Source: Ostrinia nubilalis (lineage: Eukaryota > Arthropoda > Insecta > Lepidoptera > Crambidae). Taken from it: a DNA stretch of 64,000 nt. The stretch covers positions 2,916,501 to 2,980,500 of the forward strand of contig NC_087112.1 of the NCBI RefSeq assembly GCF_963855985.1, given 5' to 3'. The translations under genes were made by a program, and so were the position numbers. Shown here in pieces: positions 45,298 to 57,783 of the stretch. Under the pieces are notes generated by a model. It had not been told where the DNA came from. It did no database searches and worked only from the letters and a program-made list of their open reading frames with translations. Within the stretch, counting starts at the first letter, position 1, and every line of letters starts with the position of its first letter.

Positions 45298-46880
45298 TAT
45301 ACTATGAAAATAGCTAAAATATTTATCATAGATATTTTGTGTATCAAATTGAACAAGATTTAATTATCTTTTATTTTTGTTAGTCGGTCCTTAAGCAGAC
45401 TTTAAGCTAAGAAAGTATTTGTTGAATTATTCAAGTAATAAAAATCTTTTATTTTCTGCAAACAGGCTTTTAATAAGCGCTGCTTCAATTAACACTAAAT
45501 GTTAATTATATCTTTTTTCCTCTTACTTCGAGCTATTTTTGAACAGCATTTTTTTTTCTTGGAACTTGACCTCAATCTTGCTAATGAGATCTAAGACAGA
45601 GCACGCTTCAGTAAATACCTATTCACTGGAGTCTTAAAAGCGCCAGGTTACAGGAAAAACTGGAAATATAATTATTTCCAAAAATTTGAATTGGACTGTA
45701 TTCAATGATATAACACTACGCCTACGATTTTTTTTGTGGCTCGCATAAAGCGTTGCCAGTGTCATGTAAAAGAAGGTTTTATTACGTTTTAATCTGTTGC
45801 GAAATAAAAAAAGATAAAAATGAGGTCGGTTGAATCATCGTGTTCGACTTTTAAAATGTAACTCGCCCTAAAAGAAATGAAGCCAAGTTCAGAGCGTTTT
45901 TAAACGTGATTCATACTTTAGTTTGTATGTAGTTATTATAAAGATTTTGTATTGAAGAATTTTAACAGCTGTTTTTACTGAGAAAGTTGATGTTTTAAAT
46001 CCCTTGACAAGTAATGCTGTAGTAGACACAACGTCTTAGTCTGAATTGTAGGTCCTAGACTATGCCTTTAGGCATTCATACTGATTTAAATATCTAATCT
46101 AGCTAGACCTAAGATAATGTTTGTGGATTAACTATGTTTGTGAACTTTGTCCTAGAAGATCTTATTTTGAAGTACCTAAATAAGTAATATTAAAAAAAAA
46201 AACTGATGATTGTTTAAAAGCACAGCCAGCTTCTAAGCCAAAAGTACGTGAGCATGAAAGAATAATAGTTTCTTACGCAAAAATTACTAAACTAATTTTG
46301 ATAAAACGATATAACACGCATACCTCTAGCACAGTAATTAATATTTTAACAGTTGTGTCCACATAACAAACACTAATAACTCAAAATCACAACCGTTTTA
46401 ACCGCACCGGACACGGTGTAAAAACAACAGGTAAAAAACCAAACAAATTGCTACGTTTGTAAACGCCACTTTTAATTACACTGTTAACCCTTTTTCTGCA
46501 GCCAGTTACGTCAGCCACGCCCTCGAGGAAGCGATAAGTTGATAATTGTCACTTTGACACCTGTCAGTTTGATAATGGCCGGTTAGGAGTTACGGGGAAC
46601 GCGACATGCACGGCGGTTGGGAATTTTTGGTTTTATAAATTGACAGGTTTGATTCAATTTAATATTCAAGTCAATTATTGATTATGGACAATGGACATAG
46701 CTGTATTTACAAATCTCGTAAGTACTAGAAGAAAGTTACCTATCTTTGAATAAAACTTATAACAAAATAATATTGGCTCTACATTTCTAGAATGAGTTAA
46801 AATCGATTTTGACTTCATAAAATACGATTTTTTTAACTATTTTGAGATCATTTTTGATGAAAAAAATCTCAAAAAATAAT
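45298..46880. other. Non-coding DNA with degraded repeat pieces
   Basis: 45430-45490 resembles the 3' tail region of the neighbouring retroelement (TTTTATTTTCTGCAAACAGG). 46262-46310 (TTACGCAAAAATTACTAAAC and ATTTTGAT) is a decayed Lep1-like Helitron body. No genes were seen. Confidence 0.35.
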
Positions 46881-46936
46881 ACAGCGGACTCTACATCGCT
46901 AGAATTAACCTATTCTAGGGATGTAGAGTTCACTGT
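46881..46936. repeat. Compact palindrome, 25-bp arms
   Basis: ACAGCGGACTCTACATCGCT (continuing AGAAT) pairs with ATTCTAGGGATGTAGAGTTC (continuing ACTGT) around a 6-base loop, with about three mismatches. A third partial copy of the arm (GGCTCTACATTTCTAGAATG) sits about 100 bp to the left, near 46775. Confidence 0.75.
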
Positions 46937-49814
46937 ACTATTTTTTTAATTGAATAATATTTTATCAATGTACTTTTTCTCTATTTTGAAGATGATTTTT
47001 TCAAAATCTAAAAAAAGGCCAGCGTTCAAACCAGAGTATCATTCATTCATTCATTTATTACTTATACAATATCATTACAAGACATTTAAAATGTTAGGTT
47101 ATGATTCAATTCCAATAAAATGATAATTTCATTCTTTGGCATTGGAGTGATATCTCAAAGGGTTTGTTCAGTAGGCAGCACATCAGACTGTTAATTTTTA
47201 TTGCAAAATAGCCTTTATTACAACCAATTAAGAAGCTTACCATACAGCTTTATGTGCTCGTCCGTACAAAGAAAACGAAACGTTTGTTTGTCGAGAAAAA
47301 TAATCGTAAAGATATTATTAACCGATCCAAGGCGATTGCTCATCGTCTTTCTTTAAATACACAGCCTTGCACGGGTTAACAAAGAAAAGGGACTTTTATT
47401 ATTTTCTCAAGGTTCTGTAGGCATTTTTATTAGTTCACGCGATAGAGTAAATATTTATTGAAGGATTTTAAAATTGAGATAGTTTAGAGAAGTTAAAACA
47501 AAAAATATAATTACTTGCCATTTTAAAACGGTGAGAATTCAATTAAAATTCTTTGTGTGTAGAAATAACCTTTCCAGCACAGTAGTACTTACATGTCCCA
47601 CGCTACAATTTTTTGCAGATTTAAAATTAAATAATCAGTTAAAGCATTTTTCAGTTACTGTAATGTTTTATTCAATGTATTACGGAACCCTAAATCTGTT
47701 TATCGGGTAACAGCCTTGGCCCTGGGCGAGTTTGCTCACGCATTTGCACTGATTGTCACTTTTTGTTTGATTGAGTGATTAGCAATTGTTAGGTATTGTT
47801 GGAAATATCTAGTGTCGGTTAACTAAAAAACAAAAATTTTAAAAATAATTTATGTTAATTATTGTAAAAAAATCGAGTAAAAATTGCTTGGACGCACATC
47901 GAATCAAAATATAAAGATTACGTATTTAAAAATTCATAGGTAAATACAGATTTTTAGCTTATATGACAAATACAGTTCTTGCATGTATTCTTGAGTACCT
48001 ACGCTATTAGATTTAGGTACTATTTCCTGTGCTATATTTTTGACGTTATTAAAAAAAAATTTAACGTTATTAAAAAAATGCTTTGAAAAAAGAACCAGCA
48101 ATCCAAACCTCACTGTGTTGCATCACAGAGCGAGACAACACACGCGCTCTCGCTCGGAGATAGTCGAGATACACTATCTGCCGACCGCCCACGGACTATG
48201 CCCACTTCCTTGACTAGAAAAATGGCGTTCAATTTCTTTGTGGCCTGACCTTTTGAGTTCTGAATGAGTTCCATTTTTTAAAAGAAAAGAAAAATTGTGT
48301 AGAACATTCAAGTATTTGAATTTTGAATGTTTTATTATGGATTAATGATGCCGGTAGAGTCATGGAATAAATACTGGAAAGTATGACAATCCTGGGTTTC
48401 TTTTTGGTTTGACAGTATTTTGACGAAAAGCTTTTTTCATAAAGGTTCTATTCGCATAAGCGTTCCGTTTAAATAGACTGACGGTGCATACCACGAAACA
48501 CATTTGCAATGAGCTTATGACAATAAAAAACGTAATAAAACGACGCTTGTCACTGACCTATGTCAACATAATAAGATAAAATTACACACAAAGAAAAAAC
48601 GATAAGACTGTTGTAGAGCGTTATTTCTTAGTTGCCTGTATCTTATGCGAAGACTTATTATTTTTAGTCGTGCCAGCAGATTAAAAAATAATATAAAAAA
48701 CGGTCATATTATTTTAAAAAAGAACTTTGGTAGGTAATTGACATTATCTAGCTACCACACCTTGAATTAAAAAAACAATTAGGTAGGTAACTAATACTAT
48801 CAAATTAATATCTGAAGTTTACTCCGTATCAAAAAATTATAGAAAAAAAAATTGCAAAAAAGCACACATTTTTTTAATCGAAATTGATCGCCACAGCTCG
48901 AGTGGCCCGTCACTGACCTATGTCAACAAACCGAGATAGTGTAACGACGTCTCTACTGTGCACGTGTGTGTGGAATAGGGAACGCGTGAAGACTTTTTTT
49001 AGTGCTGGCTAAAAAAGACTGCCTAATTTTTTTTTAAATCAAGACGAAAGAAGGTTCAATATATGAATGAACTGGCTGGTAAGACAACAATAATTATAAG
49101 GCTACTAAAATGTAATGTAGAGACATTGTTGAATGAGGACTCATTCATCACCATTCCACGACATCTTAAATTAGTCTCATCAAATAAATAATGTAGTTTG
49201 ATTTACGTGGAAGTTTCTAACAAACCTACAAAATCAGTTTTATTTTTGGGTAAAGTCTAAGATTGCACTAAATAACATCTGCTTATATTTTTGCTTAATT
49301 TTTTTTTGTGTGTAAAAAGTATAGGTACTATTTTTTATTTAAAAACTTTTTTCAGCGATAAGAAGTCAACAGCTTTCGATATTTCTAGATACGAATCCAG
49401 GCGTACAATGACAACGCATTCCAGATAACCTCATTTCTTTTTCTGATGACGCACACTAGCGCATTGAATTGTCACATTGCACACGCAAGCAATGCACACA
49501 TGCTAAGAGTGCAATCTTCGATTAAATAAAAATACTGGCTGGTTACACAAAATATAACAGAAGGTAAACTCATGTATGTACCTCGCTTTGCATACCTCTC
49601 TCGCTCGCACGCTCGGCCGTCGCGCCAGGGTTGTCTTGTCATGTGTTGTGTTTATTTCGTTATGATAGAAAAATGTTACTCTTAATACTATGCAAGAAAG
49701 ACAATAACAGATATCCACGTGTACTTATTTATATTTAGTACGTTATTATAGTAATAGTTTGCAAACAAATACACGAGAAGGAAGTAGTATTTAGTTGAGT
49801 GGTTGACACTATTA
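46937..49814. other. Non-coding DNA with a dispersed 20-bp repeat
   Basis: GTCACTGACCTATGTCAACA occurs at 48549-48568 and again at 48909-48928. A CpG-richer patch lies at 48110-48200 and another at 49590-49650. No coding sequence was recognised. Confidence 0.35.
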
Positions 49815-50008
49815 TCCAACTAATATTATAAATGCGAAAGTTTGGATGTCTGGATGTTTGTTGCTCTTTCACGCAAAAACTACTGAACGGATTTTGATGT
49901 AACATTACAGTATTATTGTTTATAACCCTGAATAACATACAAGCTATAATTTATGACGATCTGTGACAAACTAAATTTCACGCGGGTGAAGCCGCGGGCA
50001 AAAGCTAG
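49815..50008 (+). mobile_element. Lep1-like non-autonomous Helitron
   Basis: Starts TCCAACTAATATTATAAATG and ends GGGTGAAGCCGCGGGCAAAA, G, CTAG; flanked by A and T. Nearly the same length as the copy at 16106 and very similar to it. Confidence 0.9.
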
Positions 50009-50289
50009 TTATCCAATAATTCCTAAAACCTCTCTAAAACAATTCGATATTCCTAATAATTGAGTTGGCTTTCAATTTCAATTGAAATTCAAATAAATAA
50101 CTTACCTCCCCGAATCAACTGGTAATTTAAAAAATGAAAATTCGGTATTTAATGATGAGTTTAAGCAACCAAATACCGAACAATTATAATACGACTTTTT
50201 CTGTTCACTCATTTTCGTCAATTTCGCAAAACAAAATAATATCACAGGCGGTTGACCGGCGCGTGACTCAAGCGAACCACAGCGAACGT

Positions 50290-50345
50290 GTGGCGAACGT
50301 CTGTCGCGCCCTCAGATCATAGAAAGAGAATAGATATGAAGTCGC
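50290..50345. repeat. Left member of a distant inverted repeat
   Basis: CGCGCCCTCAGATCATAGAA followed by AGAGAATAGATATGAA is the imperfect complement of 51670-51715 (CATCTATTCCCTTCTATGAT, CTGAGGTCGCG). The pair is 1.3 kb apart and could be the ends or pieces of a dispersed element. Confidence 0.5.
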
Positions 50346-50439
50346 GCGTAACTACAACGAGAACCAGTGTCCCCACATTTCCCCCACCACAGCTCCCACA
50401 CACACATTCAACTGTGTAAAAACAAAGCGACTGAGAGTC

Positions 50440-50530
50440 TACGACAACATGTGCAACCGGCTTAAAAGTGCTGTGATTGGCCAGAAGGCGTGCCTTATGG
50501 CCAATCAATGGCCGCGTGACGTGACGCACA
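50440..50530. promoter_or_regulatory. Promoter-like cluster: two CCAAT boxes and a CRE-like repeat
   Basis: ATTGG at 50476-50480 and CCAAT at 50501-50505 are each embedded in GGCC. They are followed by CGTGACGTGACGC (about 50515-50527), a doubled CRE-like half site. The block is richer in GC than the surroundings. No gene downstream could be recognised in either direction. Confidence 0.3.
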
Positions 50531-50994
50531 CTTTGAAAAAAGCAATTAGAGAGAAGAAAGATAAAATGGAGTCGATAAGGTATCGATACTTTAAATCCTG
50601 GGGGCAAGGCTCGAAATTGGTTTAAAAAATGCTTGTATGAAAACCTTTTTATTATTATACGTTATTATTATGTTCTTTAACGATTTTTGCATAAAGGAGT
50701 CAGTTCCATTTTGTATGGACGAAAAACTCAGAATCAATTATTGGGACTAAATGAAGTTACCTTATATTAATTTACCCCAACCAAAGCTCAATGTCGTTAT
50801 CGATGGAGTATAGAAGTTATAGACTGACAAAGTTTGTATGAAAAGTCATGGGCTTAACCCATGACTTTTAGGTACTTGCGATTTTTACCAGTATTTACAA
50901 TATTGGTAATATAATTATTATTTACTTTAATAATAATAACAGGATCACTGTAATTATTATTAACTACTATCGCGCATTAACTTTTTAATTATGG
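50531..50994. other. Non-coding DNA without recognised features
   Basis: Nothing recognised beyond the promoter-like cluster at its edge. Confidence 0.35.
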
Positions 50995-51125
50995 CGAAAT
51001 TCGTACCGCCTATGTTTATCAAAAATAATGCCTATATTAGGCTTTCAACTAGCTCTTATAGTAATTACATAGTTGACAGTTACTAATCCCTTCTACTATT
51101 GTTATTGTTTTTGTAAAAACTTAAA
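50995..51125 (+). repeat. Fragment of the ACTAGTTGACCCAGCGAACT-type repeat
   Basis: Contains AATTCGTACCGCCTATGTTT followed by ATCAAAAATAATG, matching 18733-18770. The first bases and the rest are diverged. Confidence 0.45.
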
Positions 51126-53672
51126 AATCGCAAGCAACTCATGATTTTTTCATTCAAAGTTAGAAAATAGAAAATAATAATTTACTTCTATTTATCGATA
51201 ATAGGAAACCGTATTAGAACACGAGCCCTGCACTATGTTACGACCGGCACATGCGGCCGTACTGTGTATTTTCACGCGTCAGTGGATATCGGAAGAAATA
51301 AAATACATTGCGCAGTAGTTACGCATGACATAAAGTGGTTGCTAACTAAATCGTCAATGTACAACGTGTTTGAATTTTAATCAACACTAATTTCGATATC
51401 GCAGTAAATGTCACGGCACTGAATTCGTTCGTAAAAATGTTTAGTTTTTTTTATTTATAAGCAAAATACCAATGGATTTGCAATACTTACATGTGGTAAA
51501 TGACTTCATTGTTCCTGTAGTTCTTCGTTTCACTTATGTTATTGCACGTTACGACGCATTATCCAACAATATCGGAGAACATTTCCTCAGTACGACTGAA
51601 TCGCGACTAACCTGGCGTCGCGGGCGATGTTCGTTTCTGGGCATATCGCGGAGACACGCGCCACGCCCCCGTTTCACATCTATTCCCTTCTATGATCTGA
51701 GGTCGCGCCACGTCGCGCTCGCATTCGTCCAAGACAGTCTTGCTAGGAGCGGTGTCTATGTGTGCGTGGCTCGAGCGCGTTTAGTATGGAGTTTGTCTTC
51801 TGTTATATTTTGTGCTGGTTATGAGACTGAATTCAAACATAAAAAAGAAGAAAATAATAATGAGAAATGGAATCAGATTTTCCGTTCCTATTTTGAATTT
51901 AAAACGCGTTCTTTTGATAGAACTTCAGGCACAGTTCATTGACCTCACAATAGGACAATTCTGTATTTTTATCAGTTTTTTTGCTCACTTTATTAAACCT
52001 TACATTTTTTAAAACCTTCTCGTACATTTATGTTATTTTTTATTAACTCACATTATTTTTTCTCACACTCGCCCACGACTCATCGTCACCGCACTCACGT
52101 ATGTGTGCGTGTCCCGTGATGCAATAGCTAATCATGCTTATCGTAGAGTTATGTGTCTCGCATTTTTATTCGCTTATGTAACTATTGTCGATGTACTGTG
52201 TCGTAATTTGACGTCAGGGACATTGTTGTTATGTTATTTGGATATTTTTTATTATGTGTGTATTAAATATTGGTCATTCTGTGACTTTCATATTCATGTT
52301 TGGGTTTTCCTTTAGTAACTACCTACTAGCAAGCCAGGACAACGACCTTATTAATTCAAAATATAATTCGAATTTCAAATGCTTTTTTTCTTTTTAGGTA
52401 AATTTTGGCGGTCGACGTTTGTGTTGGCCTTTCAAAAGTCAATAAAACAGTACCTTTATTATATTATTTTTAAATAAAAACACGATTTCTCATCTTTGCA
52501 AGGCCACACTGGCCAGTGACATCAAATATAAATAAAAACCGACAAGATAAAAACTCTTTGTTGTGGAAATGCGTAATAAAAAGTACCTACACAGTTATGA
52601 AGTGGCTGAGGCCTTATAAAAAATAGGGCTAATGCACCTTCAGGGCCAGTGATAAGGCAACAAAGGCCACTATCACTATAAGCATTGCCGAGGCCGGTGA
52701 CCCTCGGGCCTTGAATCGTCATTTTTACGATAAAACAACCGATAGCGATATTGAGTATTAATTGGTTGTTTGAAACAATATTGCATTTTTATTTCCTGGT
52801 TTTTTACTATTTTTTAAATGACGGCCACTAAATTCCATTTTTAAATATTTCATTAAAGAATTGTGTAATAAATAAATGACTGCAGCATTTTTTAAATAAC
52901 ATATTTGCAACGAAATAAGTCGTCAAAAGTGTAGTTAATCAAAACGATTTAAGTAAAAGTTTGTCAATTTAAATGCTGACAAAAATTTTTTTTTCTTGTA
53001 AAAAAAGATCGTTTTTTCGGAGTAAAAAAATACAGTTTAGAAAGATCTAGTCCTTATAACGTATGCGTGAGCCAAGGAGAGCGCATTTGGATGTATTATG
53101 CGCCGGAGTGGCTCTTAGACGAAACGAATATGGCAAAACTATTCTGGTTGCTTCAGGAAATACGTATATAGAAAATATGATTGCTCCTTACCCTCTTTGA
53201 GTATGTTGGTTTAGTTTAATGTAAAGAATTGTCAGCATAAAATTATTACCATGTAAGTAAAGCTTATGTTAGAGAAATGAGTTTGTTTTAGCAGCAGTCT
53301 CTACATTCTTGTCTTCAGTAATCGCTACCTCCTATTTTCAATTCTAAGCAGTGTTGTTTGTTCAATAAAATACGCAACAATGCTTCCAGATGTTGGTTTT
53401 CTTCATAAATCGCCAAAGTTCACCCACACCTACCTCGTACGACATCTTCTGGCCATACAACTGGCATAATAAACATATCGCCCAGGAAACAATGCATATA
53501 GAAATATGTCACTATTACGAACTGCCGCATCCTAACATTCGACGTTTGAAACCACAATGTGACGTTCATACAGTATTCATGCGTGCGCAGGTCACGATCA
53601 GGGACATCGAACTTGCATTTTTAAATCGATATCATAAGGGCTGCCCTGTCAGGTAATAAAAATACACTTAGA
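51126..53672. other. Non-coding DNA with unrecognised open frames
   Basis: A 156-codon plus frame (51472-51942) covers a GC-richer, CpG-rich patch and includes the inverted-repeat partner at 51670-51715, so it is probably not a gene. An 88-codon plus frame (53390-53656) is also unrecognised. 52610-52720 is crowded with GGCC words (GAGGCC, GGGCC, AAAGGCC). Confidence 0.35.
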
Positions 53673-53940
53673 AAAGAAAGACCCTAGAAACTGGCCATCA
53701 AGAAAAGAAAAAAAATGATTTGAAAAAAGAATTCGAAAGAAAAGATTGTTGACGAGTTTTGGCTTCCGTCGTTTGAGTTCTAACTTTAGTTGCTAAGGTT
53801 TTAGTTATTTACTCTTAGAAAAGAAAAACCCTAGTGACTGGCCTGGCCATCAAGAAAAGAAAAAAGTGTTGAAAAGAGAATCTAAAATTTGGCTTTTGTG
53901 GTTTGTTTTCATAACGTTAGTTGCTAACTAATTTATTGCA
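53673..53940. repeat. Diverged tandem duplication of about 140 bp
   Basis: Two blocks share the order AGAAAAGAAA..CCCTAG, ACTGGCC, CATCAAGAAAAGAAAAAA, TTGGCTT..GT.GTTTG and TTAGTTGCTAA. The first is at about 53673-53805 and the second at 53816-53940. Confidence 0.65.
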
Positions 53941-54381
53941 TTTTTTAGGCCAGTGCTACTACGTGCGTTAAAAAAAACAAGTTTAAATAACTTTTGAGTA
54001 GCTCTATTCGCGTTGTCAATCAAAAAGACAGCTTTTACTGAAGAAGCTGAAAATATCTTCAGTGTTTTTACGTTTATTGTGTCATTACACAAGTTATTAA
54101 GTGTGCTAGGTCACCAAGCATAGTGCTCAGTGTTCGACTGCATTAAATAGCAATAGAACCGGTAACTAATGGACTAGACGTGTTCTCTTGGCAAAGGGTA
54201 AGAGTAAATGATAAAATATGCATAATGCTGTCAATTTGCAGTTATTGAAAAAGAGAAAATCGAGGGTCTGTAGGAGAGCTCTAAGAAATCTATTAATGCA
54301 CTTAATACTCATAATAAAGAAATCGCAGAATCTGGTGATAAATTAAAAAAAATAGTTCATTTTTTACATTAAATTGGCTTA
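53941..54381. other. Non-coding DNA without recognised features
   Basis: Nothing recognised. Confidence 0.35.
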
Positions 54382-54494
54382 GGCTGAGTTGCACCACCTA
54401 ACTTTGACCGTAACTATAACGATAACCGCCGTTTTTTGGATGGAGTTTGACAGAATTTTGACGTTTGTCAAAGTTAAAGTAAGATGGCTCAGCC
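54382..54494. mobile_element. PIF/Harbinger-type MITE, copy 3 (113 bp)
   Basis: Termini GGCTGAGTTGCACCACCTAA and AAGATGGCTCAGCC; left flank TTA (54379-54381), right flank TAA, so one duplication has mutated or slipped. Interior matches the copies at 21278 and 27168. Confidence 0.75.
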
Positions 54495-54693
54495 TAACTC
54501 TTGATCAAAATTTAAGCAAAAAGGAGAAGATGCCTCCTGGACTGTGTACATTGAAGGCATGAGGTTTTGTAATTTTGGAATGTTTAATGACTAGGGCAGG
54601 GAATCCCACTCCTTGGCTGTTTAAAGGATGAGACTTACTCAATAAAGATGATACAGTCATGCGGGGTAAGAGTACGCTGTATAGATCAATTCA

Positions 54694-54817
54694 TCCACGA
54701 AGACGCGCCCCACCATTCTTCCGTTAATGTTTGAGTGTTATCGGTACACGCTAAATCATCCATGAGTGCACCGCGCTTCCCTCGGCCAAAAATTGGTGGG
54801 GCGCGTCGAATGTGTTT
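54694..54817. mobile_element. Small inverted-repeat element (GACGCGCCCCACCA family)
   Basis: CACGAAGACGCGCCCCACCA pairs with TGGTGGGGCGCGTCGAATGTG-like bases at 54795-54814 (TGGTGGGGCGCGTCGAATGT). The GC-rich arms stand out from the AT-rich flanks. Confidence 0.6.
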
Positions 54818-55106
54818 CCTAGACTGGCAACCCTAGAATTGATAATGCGATCGAAACGCCCGTACGATCCATACCGTTTTTACGCATTCGACGGATATTG
54901 TATTCCAATTTAGTTAAAAAGCGATTGTGTGTAAATTCTTTCATTTACTTTATTTTCTCGTTCAATGACAGCAGTCTTAATTGGAGCATTGGTTTTAGTT
55001 TGCAAATTAGATTTGATGATTTTATGTATATCTTTACCTGTTTCTATATCGATAAATTTAGGTTTGTTTTTTGTTTCTTTCTTGTTGTCAATGCTTAGCC
55101 ATTGTT

Positions 55107-55158
55107 CTTCCCTTCCTTCCCTTCTTTCCCTTTTCCTTCCCTGCCTTTTTCTTTCTTC
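55107..55158. repeat. Polypyrimidine tract (CCTT/CTTT-rich)
   Basis: An almost pure run of C and T on the plus strand with irregular CCCTT and CTTTC units. Long purine-pyrimidine strands of this kind can adopt triplex structures; no other role is visible. Confidence 0.75.
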
Positions 55159-57439
55159 AAGATTCAAGGCTCGTTTTAATTGAAGAATCATGAATAGCAG
55201 TCGAAAATAGAAAAGCCGTTAAACAAAATCGACTCGTTCCAACTCTGCATCGAATTAAGGTACTCGTTTTGGAGAAGTCTATACAGATTACTGCGTATTT
55301 TTGCCATATTAGTCCTACCCCTAAAAACCGCGTAAATGGCATCCATAAATTCCTGGTAGAGGAAGATAACGTAATAAAATCGCTTTATCTGGCCAGTCCA
55401 CGTGTTGCCATAATAAAAATAAATTGACTCCAGCGAAACTGGAGGTCGCTCACCTCCCTAACCTAAGACAAGAGTGCGCGTACGCAACACAGGCGCGGGC
55501 CGCACGCACACTAGCGCACGCACACAGAGACACCTAGCGCGTGCGCGAGCCAGTTTAGTCAAACGGAAGAAATGTTATTCTCTTTTTAGGTACGGCTTTT
55601 GCTGATTCTGTGCCCGTTTTAAATGTCTCTGCGCAGTTTGAGCGGCCCTTTTTATGTAAATGCGGAATTTTTATTTAAAAAATTTTTTTTTTTTTAAGTT
55701 TTCTTTAGAAGTTCAATTTGAAAGTTCAAGTCAAAGTCTAGTAAATAGAGTGTTCGATTTTGTTTCTTTTTTGTCTCTATTAACAACATTGATTTTTCTT
55801 AAAAGTTTTTTTAGGGAAACTGTATTTTGAGACAGATAAAGGCCTAATAAAGGATTGGAATAACAATAATATTATTATGATTTTACAAGCTATTTTGGAC
55901 AGTCATAACAACGTCAAAATTGCAAACGTAATCGTCACGCCAATAGACCGTAAACATTTCTTGCAATTTTAGTCAGCATAACAATGTCCTAGTTAAAAAG
56001 GGCATGGTTTCGGATGTCTGCGTTTTACAACAAAAATGGTTATTATTTGCGAAAAATGATACCGTAAGTTTCTGCGTGCATTGCTCTCTGCTGTTTGTGT
56101 GTGGGTGATTCTTGACCTACCGCACGTTGCGGCTGTGTGAGTCACGCCGAGTTACGCAATGTCAATCGTTTTTGATGCAAACGCTTTTTTTTTGTTTATT
56201 GTTTTTTTATGAGTCATTTCTGGAACTAGGCGCTGTAGTTTTCTTTTTATTGTGATTTGATTCATGTTTTCGGCCAGTTACTTTTGTGAATTGATCGATG
56301 CGCAAAATTTACGCAATCGTAGATACAAGCAGTGGAATCCTTTGACTAATAACATGAAAATGAAGTTCAACTTTTAATGGACAATCTTTCGATTGAGATT
56401 GATATCACACAGAAAAACTAAAAATTCTCAATTAATACTTCAGCTTTAAAATTTCAGTAACATTAAAATTAAATGATCAGGAAGACATTTCCTTCAAATA
56501 ACCGTGGGGAAGGCTAGGCCCTTAAAGAGAATAAGCTTTATAATTCATTTAGCTTTAAAAATAGAGCAAACCGTCTACCCTATAAACCATCAGGTAGACT
56601 TGTCAATGTTAATTAAGTGTTTAATTGCTGATAATTGCGCCATTCCTGTGGGGAACAGGTGTGAAACCTGGCGAATGTTTCCCTTACTAATTATTGTTTG
56701 ACTTTATGTTTAGGATATTGTAAATTAGGTCTAGTTAATTTTGGGTTCAAAATCTGGATAGTCTTTTTTAACGGAAAGAATTGTGTGCATTTTTTTTTTT
56801 TTAATTGTGGTTAAATACTGTCATAATATTTTGCAGATCAAGAATGTTGAAAACAAGGTGGTTATTACCAACATCATCATCATCATTGTTAAAAAGTTTT
56901 TAAAACACAAACAGAATCTTATTCTTGAAAGCAGAATCTACATACAAGATGCATTAATTAAAGAAACATTATGTTCCTCACCCAAACAGAATGTACAAGA
57001 CGAATCATATTTAAAAAATGAACAATACTTAAAAAATACAAACTTTCAAAAAATTAACAATGTAGAGCGCATTATGCAGATTTACAAAAGAAAATCGAAA
57101 CAAATTCAACCAGCCTTGGCTCTCAAACGATGAACAAAACAAGTTATTTTTAACTCAAAAATGTACGTGACCAAGTACCTACTGACACGAAAAGCGTCTT
57201 TTTAATTTAATAAAAACATTTTTCGAAAACGTGATCTTGTTATCTCAACGTTTTCGGCCATTTTTGTGCATTTCAGCCATTTTTAAGCGCATACGTGCGA
57301 TTATGGCGTTTTAAATTTGACCGCCCACGGTTTTGAGTAACTGTACCTTATTTAAAATTCAAACACATTTTTTTGTTTTAAATTAGGCTGTTTTTTTTTT
57401 TGTTTTAGTGCAATATAATTTTGTTTACCTATGGCCAGT
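55159..57439. other. Non-coding DNA with a CpG-rich patch
   Basis: 55440-55555 is dense in CpG and GTGCGCG/CACGCAC words. A 116-codon lysine-rich plus frame (56783-57133) is unrecognised and probably a chance frame in A-rich DNA. Confidence 0.35.
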
Positions 57440-57635
57440 GGAAACATAATCTATAACTGTAATTTAGAAAAAAATATTACAAAGAGGAAAGATTTCATTG
57501 TCGTTGGTAGTATAGAATTGACTCCGAGACTACCAGATCGATTAGAAAAATTCTTTCATCATTAGAATCTTTACTACATTATTTCTGATGAACATAAGGC
57601 GGTACGAAGTTTGCCGACTGAAGTTTAGAAAATAA
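57440..57635 (-). repeat. Second copy of the ACTAGTTGACCCAGCGAACT-type repeat
   Basis: The minus strand reads CAAACTTCGTACCGCCTTAT, GTTCATCAGAAATAATGTAG, GAAAGAATTTTTCTAATCG and GGTAGTCTCGGAGTC, then an A-rich tail, in the same order as 18717-18890. The terminal ACTAG has decayed. Confidence 0.6.
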
Positions 57636-57783
57636 AGAACATTTTAAAAACTGTACTCATTTGCTGTTAATTTAATAAGTTACATAAGTTTTCTTCGTCA
57701 AAATAATAATAATATTATTATGTAACTATTAAAGCTAATAAAATACCTAAAATGGAAAACACAATGATATTCATAACAAAGTA

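Noticed and set aside
51472..51942. 156-codon plus-strand frame
   Set aside because: It lies in a CpG-rich patch where stops are rarer, includes one arm of a distant inverted repeat, and resembles no protein family.
56783..57133. 116-codon lysine- and isoleucine-rich frame
   Set aside because: Typical of chance frames in A-rich DNA; no domain or splice support.
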